DNA of 64,000 nt from positions 124,001 through 188,000 of the forward strand of contig JAEWJK010000004.1 in the NCBI GenBank assembly GCA_023386555.1, in the 5' to 3' direction. Both the position numbers and the translations under genes were made by a program. Source of the DNA: Bacteroidota bacterium. Its GTDB lineage: Bacteria; Bacteroidota; Bacteroidia; Chitinophagales; Chitinophagaceae. This document shows positions 9,653-16,715 of this stretch, in pieces (the first letter of the stretch is position 1; each line of letters starts with the position of its first letter). The notes under the pieces were generated by a model. That model was not told the DNA's origin. It searched no databases and saw only the letters and a program-made list of their open reading frames with translations.

Positions 9653-9805
9653 AACTTCATCATATTTTATTACCTCTTAACAATTTTAGGAGATGTTTGA
9701 TTAGGAACAGCTAAGGACATAATTGGAAGTTTAATGGTGAGATATGGTACAGCTGCCATTGTAATTAAATGGTTTGTCGTAAAATTGCTGCCCAATGTTT
9801 GGAAC

Positions 9806-9840
9806 GTACAAGTGAGTGACACAACAAAAGATGCTACAAG
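9806..9840 (+). repeat. Interspersed repeat copy A (left half)
   Basis: Matches the 20-nt core GTACAAGTGAGTGACACAAC, with palindrome GTGACAC at 9816-9822; the usual right end is not recognisable. It lies in the 287-bp divergent gap between blaI and the phosphohexomutase gene. Confidence 0.7.
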
Positions 9841-9887
9841 GACAGAATTTGGTGTCCCAAATAAATTTACAAATTCAAAACTGTCAT

Positions 9888-11606
9888 ATGGATAATGCAA
9901 TACAGGAAAAAATAAATGTTTGGTTGAATGGTAATTATGATGTTGATACTAAAAATGCGATCAAAAAATTGTCGCCGGAAGAATTAGCCGATTCATTTTA
10001 TCAAAACCTAGAGTTTGGTACAGGTGGTCTTCGTGGAATTATGGGTGTTGGTACCAATCGTATGAATAAATATACTGTTGGAATGGCTACTCAGGGTTTT
10101 GCAAATTATCTGAAGAAAGCTTTAGGTGATAAAGAGATCAAAGTAGCAATAAGTCATGATTGCAGAAACAACAGCAGGTTTTTTGCAGAAACGGTTGCAA
10201 ATGTTTTTGCAGCTAATGATATAAAAGTTTACCTGTTTGAGGACCTGAGACCAACACCTGAGTTAAGCTTTGCGATAAGATATTTAGGACTGGATGCAGG
10301 TGTAATGTGTACAGCCTCTCATAATCCGAAAGAGTATAATGGTTACAAAGCTTATTGGAATGATGGCTCTCAACTTGTACCACCACATGATAAGAATGTA
10401 ATTACAGAAGTAGAAGCTATTAAAAGTGTTGATGATGTAAAATGGAGTGGAGGAGAGGCTAATATTTCTATTCTTGGTAAAGAGATGGATGATGCTTATT
10501 TAAGTATGGTGAAAGGATTGAGTATCTCACCTGAAGCCATTGCTCAACAACATAACCTGAAGATCGTTTATACATCCATCCACGGAACAGGAATTGTTTT
10601 AGTGCCGGAGATATTGAAGCGTTATGGTTTTGATAATGTAACCGTGGTAGAAGAACAGGCTACGCCTGATGGGAATTTTCCTACGGTTGTATATCCAAAT
10701 CCTGAAGAAAGTGAAGCAATGAGTATTGGCTTGAGGAAAGCTGAAGAACTAAATGCAGATATCTTATTAGGAACAGATCCTGATGCTGATAGGGTAGGTA
10801 TTGGTGTAAAGAATCATAAAGGTGAATGGGTACTGATGAATGGCAACCAAACAGCGGTGCTTGCGTTCACTTATATTATGGAAGCAAGAAAGAATGCAGG
10901 ACTGGCACAGCCTAATGATATGGTTGTTTCTACGATAGTAACAACAGATATGATAAATGAAGTTGCAAAACAAAATGGTGTAGCCTGTTATAATGTGCTT
11001 ACAGGGTTTAAATGGATAGCACAAATGATTCGTGATAAAGAAGGGAAGGAAAACTACGTTGTAGGTGGTGAAGAAAGTTTTGGATTGATGATCGGCAACC
11101 AGGTGAGAGATAAAGATGCTGTTAGTGCTGTAGCATTGTTATGTGAAATGGCTGCAGTAGAAAAGCAAAACGGCAGAACGCTTTTTGATAAGCTTCTTGA
11201 ATTGTATGTAAAGTATGGTTACTATCTAGAAAGCCTAATTAGCATAACGAAGAAAGGGATGAATGGACACAAAGAAATTGCTGAGATGATGGAAGGTTAC
11301 AGGAATAATCCTCCTTCAACTATCAATGGATCAGCTGTGGTTGAGTTGTTGGATTATCAATTGCAAAAAGGTAAGAGTTTAAAAACCGGCCAGGAATGGA
11401 GTATTGAATTGCCAAAGAGTAATGTGCTGCAGTTCTTACTGGAAGATGGAAGTAAGATATCTGCAAGACCAAGTGGAACTGAGCCTAAGATCAAATTCTA
11501 TTTCAGCGTTAATACTAAATTAAACAGCAACGAAGAGTATGAAGCAAAAGAAGCGGAATTGCAGCAGAAGATACAAGGTATTATTGCTGATATGAAGTTA
11601 AATTAA
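9888..11606 (+). CDS. Phosphoglucomutase/phosphomannomutase (alpha-D-phosphohexomutase)
   Basis: 572 residues from the ATG at 9888; the frame reaches 9816, but those codons run through repeat copy A and the Met of MDNAIQEKINVWL is the better start. The phosphohexomutase features are in order: the phosphoserine loop TASHNP (S144), the metal-binding loop DPDADR (D297, D299, D301), the sugar-binding GGEESFG, and the C-terminal phosphate loop ARPSGTEPKIKFY. It interconverts hexose 1- and 6-phosphates; the long form resembles PgcA-type phosphoglucomutase. Glucose versus mannose preference is not decided. It ends at a strong terminator. Confidence 0.93.
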   Translation: MDNAIQEKINVWLNGNYDVDTKNAIKKLSPEELADSFYQNLEFGTGGLRGIMGVGTNRMNKYTVGMATQGFANYLKKALGDKEIKVAISHDCRNNSRFFAETVANVFAANDIKVYLFEDLRPTPELSFAIRYLGLDAGVMCTASHNPKEYNGYKAYWNDGSQLVPPHDKNVITEVEAIKSVDDVKWSGGEANISILGKEMDDAYLSMVKGLSISPEAIAQQHNLKIVYTSIHGTGIVLVPEILKRYGFDNVTVVEEQATPDGNFPTVVYPNPEESEAMSIGLRKAEELNADILLGTDPDADRVGIGVKNHKGEWVLMNGNQTAVLAFTYIMEARKNAGLAQPNDMVVSTIVTTDMINEVAKQNGVACYNVLTGFKWIAQMIRDKEGKENYVVGGEESFGLMIGNQVRDKDAVSAVALLCEMAAVEKQNGRTLFDKLLELYVKYGYYLESLISITKKGMNGHKEIAEMMEGYRNNPPSTINGSAVVELLDYQLQKGKSLKTGQEWSIELPKSNVLQFLLEDGSKISARPSGTEPKIKFYFSVNTKLNSNEEYEAKEAELQQKIQGIIADMKLN

Positions 11607-11630
11607 TCCCTGCTATTACTTAAATTACAG

Positions 11631-11660
11631 TGGTGTGAGAAAATCTCACACCATTTTTTT
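11631..11660 (+). terminator. Intrinsic terminator
   Basis: A perfect 10-bp stem TGGTGTGAGA / TCTCACACCA with an AAA loop is followed by seven T. It closes the phosphohexomutase transcript just before hicBA. Confidence 0.92.
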
Positions 11661-11674
11661 AAATTTGAACAAAT
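11660..11674 (+). promoter_or_regulatory. Predicted -7 element and palindrome upstream of hicBA
   Basis: TAAATTTG (11660-11667) matches TAnnTTTG. It overlaps a short palindrome ATTTG-AA-CAAAT (11663-11674), a possible autoregulatory site. No good -33 element is visible because the preceding terminator fills that position. Confidence 0.4.
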
Positions 11675-11681
11675 CGTCGCT

Positions 11682-11885
11682 ATGAATGAGCTAATCTTTA
11701 TTGTAGAAGAAACTAACGAAGGTGGCTTTATAGCCAAAGCTCTAAATGAATCTATTTTTACTGAAGCTGATAGTTATGAACAATTACGAGAAGCAATAAA
11801 AGATGCCGTTAAGTGTCATTTTGATGATGAAAAACAGCGAATTATCCGAATGCATTATGTACGAGAAGAAGTTTTTGCTGCATGA
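11682..11885 (+). CDS. hicB: HicB-like antitoxin
   Basis: 67 residues with the HicB partial RNase H-like fold: an N-terminal beta strand (LIFIVEETNEGGFIAKAL), then a Tyr/Glu-rich helix (SYEQLREAIKDAVKCHF). It is short, with no C-terminal helix-turn-helix, so it should neutralise the toxin by direct binding rather than act as a full repressor. It overlaps the toxin gene by 4 nt (ATGA). Order is antitoxin first, the reverse of the classical hicAB arrangement but common. Confidence 0.85.
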   Translation: MNELIFIVEETNEGGFIAKALNESIFTEADSYEQLREAIKDAVKCHFDDEKQRIIRMHYVREEVFAA

Positions 11886-12127
11886 AAAAATTACCTCGGG
11901 ATGTTAATGCTCATCAACTGATTAAACTCTTAGGTAAGCATTATGGGTATATTGTAAGTAGACAAACAGGAAGTCATGTCAGAATTACAACTTCCATAAA
12001 TGGTGAGCATCACATTACTATACCTAATCACAATCCAATAAAAACAGGAACGCTTTCTTCAATTTTAAATGCTGTTGCTCTTCATCATCAACTAAGAAAA
12101 GATGATTTAATTGATAATATATTTTAA
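11882..12127 (+). CDS. hicA: HicA-like mRNA interferase toxin
   Basis: 81 residues with the compact double-stranded-RNA-binding-like HicA fold: a first helix (HQLIKLLGKHYGY), then the catalytic strand RQTGSHVRIT with the conserved His32, and the ending HHITIPNHNPIKTGTLSSIL. HicA toxins cleave mRNA and stop translation when the antitoxin is lost. It is translationally coupled to hicB. All expected residues are present, so the toxin looks intact. Confidence 0.88.
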   Translation: MKKLPRDVNAHQLIKLLGKHYGYIVSRQTGSHVRITTSINGEHHITIPNHNPIKTGTLSSILNAVALHHQLRKDDLIDNIF

Positions 12128-12147
12128 TTTAAATTATTAATTCAACC

Positions 12148-12177
12148 AGCTGTGGAGAACATCTTCACAGCTTTTTT
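12148..12177 (+). terminator. Intrinsic terminator after hicBA
   Basis: A 10-bp stem AGCTGTGGAG / CTTCACAGCT (one G-T pair) with a 5-nt loop is followed by a T run. Confidence 0.85.
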
Positions 12178-12212
12178 ATGTTCACAACCACTGTGAGGCG
12201 ATAAACAAAAAC

Positions 12213-12220
12213 TAATTTTG
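12213..12220 (+). promoter_or_regulatory. Predicted -7 element of pcm
   Basis: TAATTTTG matches TAnnTTTG exactly and ends only 3 nt before the ATG at 12224, predicting transcription from about the start codon itself. No clear -33 TTTG at 19-21 nt. Confidence 0.4.
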
Positions 12221-12223
12221 CTT

Positions 12224-12880
12224 ATGCGGAAGTTTGAAGATACATACCAGCATAAAGGGTTAAGAAAACAGCTTATTCAAATATTAAGGGATAAAGGAAT
12301 AACTGACGAGAATGTATTAACTGCCATCAACAATATTCCACGTCATTATTTTCTGGATTCTGCTTTTGATAAAATAGCTTACGAAGACAGGGCTTTCCCT
12401 ATAGGTGAAGGACAAACAATCTCACAACCTTACACTGTTGCCTATCAAACACAATTATTGAATGTAAAGCCAAACGAAAAAGTGCTTGAAATTGGTACCG
12501 GAAGTGTTTACCAGGCTACTGTTTTAGCAGAAGTGGGAGCAAGAGTTTTTACCATTGAGCGTCAGAAGAAGTTATACGATAAACATAAAAGTTTTGTGCT
12601 AAGAAACAAATATCCCAACATAAAATTCTTTTATGGTGATGGCTTTGAAGGATTACCAGCTTACGCACCATTTGATAAAGTCATCATCACTGCAGCAGCA
12701 CCATTTATTCCACCTAAACTGATCGATCAAATGAAGATTGGCGGATTAATGGTGATTCCGGTTGATGAAGATAACGTTCAACGTATGTTACGAATCACTA
12801 AAATGCCGGATGGTTCTTTAAAAGAGGAATCATTTGAGCAATTCTCTTTTGTGCCAATGTTGCAGGGTAAAAATGATTAA
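12224..12880 (+). CDS. pcm: Protein-L-isoaspartate O-methyltransferase
   Basis: 218 residues from the ATG at 12224; the longer frame starts with a TTG inside the predicted promoter. It repairs isoaspartyl residues in aged proteins using S-adenosylmethionine. Visible are the N-terminal substrate lobe (RHYFLDSAFDKIAYEDRAFPIG, GQTISQPY), SAM motif I VLEIGTGSVYQATVLAE, the acidic loop TIERQ, and VIITAAAP. In motif I the third glycine of GxGxG is Val (GTGSV), which differs from the enterobacterial form but keeps the first two glycines. Cytoplasmic, monocistronic. Confidence 0.9.
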   Translation: MRKFEDTYQHKGLRKQLIQILRDKGITDENVLTAINNIPRHYFLDSAFDKIAYEDRAFPIGEGQTISQPYTVAYQTQLLNVKPNEKVLEIGTGSVYQATVLAEVGARVFTIERQKKLYDKHKSFVLRNKYPNIKFFYGDGFEGLPAYAPFDKVIITAAAPFIPPKLIDQMKIGGLMVIPVDEDNVQRMLRITKMPDGSLKEESFEQFSFVPMLQGKND

Positions 12881-12884
12881 ATAA

Positions 12885-12916
12885 AAAACCGGAGCTAATT
12901 ACTCCGGTTTTGTTTT
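12885..12916 (+). terminator. Intrinsic terminator after pcm
   Basis: A 10-bp stem AAAACCGGAG / CTCCGGTTTT with a 7-nt loop, followed by TGTTTTG. Confidence 0.88.
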
Positions 12917-12934
12917 GTTCAGTTGTGTTATATC

Positions 12935-12988
12935 AGTTGAAGAGTGCGACGCAACGGAAGTTGAATAACTATTCTGTTGTTCACTCCA
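12935..12988 (+). repeat. Interspersed repeat copy B
   Basis: Contains AGAGTGCGACGCAACGGAAG with the GCGACGC palindrome at 12946-12952. The right part is diverged and ends next to the stop codon of the minus-strand receptor gene at 12992, so seen from that gene the right end comes first. Confidence 0.7.
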
Positions 12989-12991
12989 AAA

Positions 12992-15607
12992 TTACATTCC
13001 CATCATTCCACCACCATCATCTTCCTGCCTGTTGTTTCTACGCTTGAACAAGTTCGCATCAAACTTTCCAAATCTCCACTGAAGGTTAAGTCTAAGTACC
13101 TGTGGGTCTCTTCTTCTTTCTGTTTCCTGCATGAAGAATGGAGACTCTGAATATGTTCCGAACTTCTGTGTTCTGGCAAAGTCATTCATGCTAAGGTTTG
13201 CAGAAATAGTATTACCACCTTTGATCTGCCATTCTTTTCTGACAGCTATGTCAAAGCTGTAACGAGGGAATATATATCCTTGTGCAGTAACCTGGGAACC
13301 ACCACCGAACATCATTCCACCTCTTCCACCACGGCCACCTTCTTGTGGTAATACGGTCTTAGCGTAATAATCTCCTGATAACTGTATAGAAAATCCTTTT
13401 GGTAACCTGATTGCATTATTCACTTTTACAAACCAGCTAGTTCTTTTCTGATTCAATTCTTGTCCCTGGATATTTCCTTTGATCTGAGAATTGAACAGGT
13501 TAAGATTTACCGTAAGATCCCAGTTCTTTATAACAGGAACACGATTAGTTAACTCAATACCATAGGTAAAGCTTTGATTGGCATTAGCGTATGTGTTGAA
13601 AATAACAGAGTCAGCATTATCTAAAGGACTCTTACCAATATATTGATATCGTGTGATCAGGTCTTCATTGTATTTTGCAAAAACACTTGCGAGAAAGTTT
13701 GCTCCTTTCTTATAATTATTGTTGTAAGATACTTCAAATGAATTGGTGAATTCAGGTCTAAGGCCGGCATTACCAACATTTAGGTTCTGTGGATCAGAAA
13801 AATCAATGAATGGCATTAACTGAAAGAAGTTTGGACGATTGATTCTTCTTGAATAATTAAATTGAATATCTTCTTTGTCACTTAGCCTGTTAGTGATAAA
13901 CGCACTAGGAAATAAGCTGATAGGGAACTCAACATTAAAAGTAGAATCCTTTCCAACCAATGTTCCGTTATAGTCAGAACTCTCAGCTCGTAAACCAAGC
14001 TGGAAACTCCAGTTTTTCTTCTTCAAGCCATAAGTTGCGTATGCAGCATATACTTTATCGGTGTACTCGTAGTTGTTAGTTAAGCTGGCTAAAGAAATAA
14101 AACGTTGTGTGGAATAATCATAGAATGATTGTTCATTGAGATTCTGGAAATCTCTTATCTGAACTCTTGCGCCAAATTCTACTTTTTTATTTTCAGTGAT
14201 TGGATTGTCGTAATCTGTTTGAATTACAAGATTTGTGGATTTGCCACCACCGACACTGTTTTGTATCAGGTTAGGATATTTAAAAGCCCAGCTATTACCT
14301 GGTAGATAGGTACTAGTTAAAAAATTGCCGAGATTTTTGTTTTCACTGCTGTTATAGTTAGCATCTGCAGTCCATTCATGACCTGCTTTTGCAAAATTAT
14401 GTTTGAAGCTAACTTGAGTACCCCAGTTTTTGAATTCGGCGTTAGTATTTGTAGTTCGTTTACTGAAAGAGAAAGGTGATCCGAATTGTGTAGAATCAAT
14501 ATTCTGATTGTCGATATTCTCGAACTGACCTTTGTTATAGTTTCCGGATAAGGTGAAAGTGTTTCTGTTATCAATAAGGTAATCAAAACCACCACGAATA
14601 AATCTCATGGTTCCTTCATTTTCGCCTGCACTATTTTGACTAAAAGCTGATTGTTTATTATCGAAGCTTTGTCGTTCTGTCCATGATGTTGACTTAGATA
14701 ATCTCTGATTATACATTCCACTCATGAAGAAATTGACTTTTCCTTGTCTCAGGTTAATATCACCTCCTGTGTTTATTTTACCTCGTGAGTCAACGCCAAA
14801 TCTCAATCCACCATTATAACCAACTCTTTTATTCTTTTTCAATACGATATTAAGTATACCGGCATTACCACCAGAAGCATCAAATCTTGCTGATGGGTTG
14901 GTGATCAATTCTACTCTGTCAATAATATCAGCAGGAATTTGTTCAAGTGTTAGTGTAGTAGGTCGTCCATCTATAAACAATTGCGGTGTAGCATTTCTCA
15001 TGGTAACATTTCCATCGATATCTACACTTAATGAAGGTATTTGCTTCATTACTTCTGTAGCCATTTGACCCTGGCTTACGATATTCCTGTCAACATTAAA
15101 TACTTTTCTGTCAACCCCCATTTCAAACAACTGTTTTACCGAAGTAACTGTTACCGCCTCCAGATTTCCTTCAACCGGCTCCAACTTAATATTTCCAAGG
15201 TCTCGATCTATCATTGCCATGATATTTTGCATACCTCCTTCACCACCTGTTGGTCTGTTAGCTCCACCACGGCCTAAACCAAAATCTATTACCTGTGTAG
15301 CTTCCTGGTATCCTATAGCAGAAACTTTTAAAGTTAGTTTTCCCATTACCGGCAACTGATCAAAATCAAAATCACCATTAGGTAAAGTAATAGCAGCTCT
15401 TAATGTATAGGGCACCATTTTCTTGGTAGCAGAATCCATTCTGTTACCGATAAGTTGAAGAGATGCACCGTCAATACCTCTGTTAGATTTTGCATCTACC
15501 ACTTTACCATAAATATGGCCTGCATTCATTCCGGTTCTTCCGGCAGGAGGTTGTGCAAAAAGATTAAGAGAAAAAGATAAAGCCAGGAGTGCTAAAAGTT
15601 GTCTCAT
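12992..15607 (-). CDS. TonB-linked outer-membrane receptor (OMP_b-brl_3 type)
   Basis: 871 residues. The signal peptide ends LNLFAQ. A carboxypeptidase-regulatory-like domain (about 30-110, AGHIYGKVVDAKSNRGIDGA) is followed by a plug (about 150-260, VTVTSVKQLFEMGVDRKVF and NATPQLFIDGRPTTLTLEQIP) and a long beta-barrel. Two Gly/Arg/Met-rich stretches stand out: GGRGGRGGMMFGGG in the barrel and a DDGGGMMGM C terminus, which replaces the usual terminal aromatic residue. Substrate unknown. It is the second such receptor in the window; no SusD neighbour. Confidence 0.9.
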   Translation of the reverse strand: MRQLLALLALSFSLNLFAQPPAGRTGMNAGHIYGKVVDAKSNRGIDGASLQLIGNRMDSATKKMVPYTLRAAITLPNGDFDFDQLPVMGKLTLKVSAIGYQEATQVIDFGLGRGGANRPTGGEGGMQNIMAMIDRDLGNIKLEPVEGNLEAVTVTSVKQLFEMGVDRKVFNVDRNIVSQGQMATEVMKQIPSLSVDIDGNVTMRNATPQLFIDGRPTTLTLEQIPADIIDRVELITNPSARFDASGGNAGILNIVLKKNKRVGYNGGLRFGVDSRGKINTGGDINLRQGKVNFFMSGMYNQRLSKSTSWTERQSFDNKQSAFSQNSAGENEGTMRFIRGGFDYLIDNRNTFTLSGNYNKGQFENIDNQNIDSTQFGSPFSFSKRTTNTNAEFKNWGTQVSFKHNFAKAGHEWTADANYNSSENKNLGNFLTSTYLPGNSWAFKYPNLIQNSVGGGKSTNLVIQTDYDNPITENKKVEFGARVQIRDFQNLNEQSFYDYSTQRFISLASLTNNYEYTDKVYAAYATYGLKKKNWSFQLGLRAESSDYNGTLVGKDSTFNVEFPISLFPSAFITNRLSDKEDIQFNYSRRINRPNFFQLMPFIDFSDPQNLNVGNAGLRPEFTNSFEVSYNNNYKKGANFLASVFAKYNEDLITRYQYIGKSPLDNADSVIFNTYANANQSFTYGIELTNRVPVIKNWDLTVNLNLFNSQIKGNIQGQELNQKRTSWFVKVNNAIRLPKGFSIQLSGDYYAKTVLPQEGGRGGRGGMMFGGGSQVTAQGYIFPRYSFDIAVRKEWQIKGGNTISANLSMNDFARTQKFGTYSESPFFMQETERRRDPQVLRLNLQWRFGKFDANLFKRRNNRQEDDGGGMMGM

Positions 15608-15745
15608 GTACTAGGTTTAGATTAAGGACACACAAAAGTGATCCCTTGTTTAAAAACAAAAATGTTTATTAATTATGAGCGGCAAAAATAGAGCAATACA
15701 AAGGAGATAAGCGGTTTCTTATCGGTGTAAACTTCTAAAGATCGG

Positions 15746-16357
15746 TTAATTCGTATTTGACAACCAGGTGATAAGTATTTGAACTAATCCTATTATAAAT
15801 CCAAGCACACCACCAATGATCTCAACAAACTTGAATTCTTTAGCCATTATCTGGTTTAATATGCTTTCTAGCTTATCACTTGAGAATGATGAAACCTTAT
15901 CTACAACGATCTTCTCAAGATCAAGGTCCTGTTGCAATTTCCCCATATAATTACTCATAATCACAGGGAAAAGACTCCTCATTTCTGCAAGAAATACTTC
16001 TTTTAACTGATTGATCGTTTTTTCACCTATGAACATACTTATCATAGGCATGGCCTCAGCCAATTTTACTCGTAAGAATTGATCAATATGTGTTTCCACC
16101 ACCGGCATTATCTTTTCAAGATTCTCAGGGCTGGTAATTTTTGATTCAATATCCCGGAAAGAAAGTAATTCCTGGCTAACCAGTTTCCCCAGTTTCTCAG
16201 CAAATTGTTGTTGACGCTTTGGAAAAATTCCATGAAAAGTAATACCCAATATCTTCTTTGGCTCTCTTGGATGGAAAAGCATTTTAATAGCTATCCAATT
16301 TGTAAACCAGCCGATGAATGCAGAAATAATAGGTATTAAGAATAATATCCAGTTCAT
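15746..16357 (-). CDS. DUF445 family membrane protein
   Basis: 203 residues. The N-terminal membrane segment and signature (IISAFIGWFTNWIAIKMLFHP, residues about 9-29) followed by FHGIFPKRQQQFAEKLGKLV are characteristic of DUF445. A helical, charged middle part is followed by a second membrane helix at the C terminus (IIGGVLGFIIGLVQILITWL). Both ends should be in the inner membrane. Function of the family is not established. The gene lies just downstream of tRNA-His on the same strand but is separated by a terminator. Confidence 0.88.
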   Translation of the reverse strand: MNWILFLIPIISAFIGWFTNWIAIKMLFHPREPKKILGITFHGIFPKRQQQFAEKLGKLVSQELLSFRDIESKITSPENLEKIMPVVETHIDQFLRVKLAEAMPMISMFIGEKTINQLKEVFLAEMRSLFPVIMSNYMGKLQQDLDLEKIVVDKVSSFSSDKLESILNQIMAKEFKFVEIIGGVLGFIIGLVQILITWLSNTN

Positions 16358-16375
16358 AAATCTTTTTTAAAAACA

Positions 16376-16405
16376 AAAACCTTGTAAATAATCTTACAAG
16401 GTTTT
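16376..16405 (-). terminator. Terminator of tRNA-His
   Basis: A perfect 12-bp stem AAAACCTTGTAA / TTACAAGGTTTT with a 6-nt loop begins 2 nt after the tRNA 3' end on the minus strand and is followed there by a T-rich tract. Confidence 0.88.
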
Positions 16406-16406
16406 G

Positions 16407-16481
16407 GGAGAATGATGGGTCTCGAACCCACGACCTACAGTGCCACAAACTGTCGCTCTAACCAACTGAGCTACACCCTCC
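16407..16481 (-). tRNA. tRNA-His (anticodon GTG)
   Basis: On the minus strand a full cloverleaf can be drawn: acceptor GAGGGTG / CATTCTC (two G-T pairs), D arm GCTC..GAGC, anticodon stem ACAGT/ACTGT with loop TTGTGGC (anticodon GTG), and T arm GTGGG-TTCGAGA-CCCAT. The histidine identity elements are both there: an extra G at position -1 (16481) and discriminator C73 (16407). CCA is not encoded. Confidence 0.97.
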
Positions 16482-16701
16482 GTTTGTTGGAGGGCAAAAG
16501 TAAAAGAAACTGCTATTACTTCAAAAAATGAATTGGACTAAAATAAAATGGTTTCACAAATCATTAATTTCAGATGGTAAACTATTGATCATTTTAGCGT
16601 CAATAGAATACCATTCGTAACCATTCTTTTCCTCAAAAAATATTCCTGGGCAAAAGTTTGTTAATAAGGATGGTATGTAAAGTGACCACGTCTATTTACA
16701 T

Positions 16702-16709
16702 TATTTTTG
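16702..16709 (+). promoter_or_regulatory. Predicted -7 element of the C-terminal protease gene
   Basis: TATTTTTG matches TAnnTTTG and ends 6 nt before the ATG at 16716, so the leader would be only a few nucleotides. The 16482-16701 gap otherwise shows no gene. Confidence 0.4.
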
Positions 16710-16715
16710 AAAGTA

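Noticed and set aside
9670..9900. 76-codon minus-strand frame in the blaI-phosphohexomutase gap
   Set aside because: Overlaps the start of the mutase gene and repeat copy A; sequence shows no conserved pattern.
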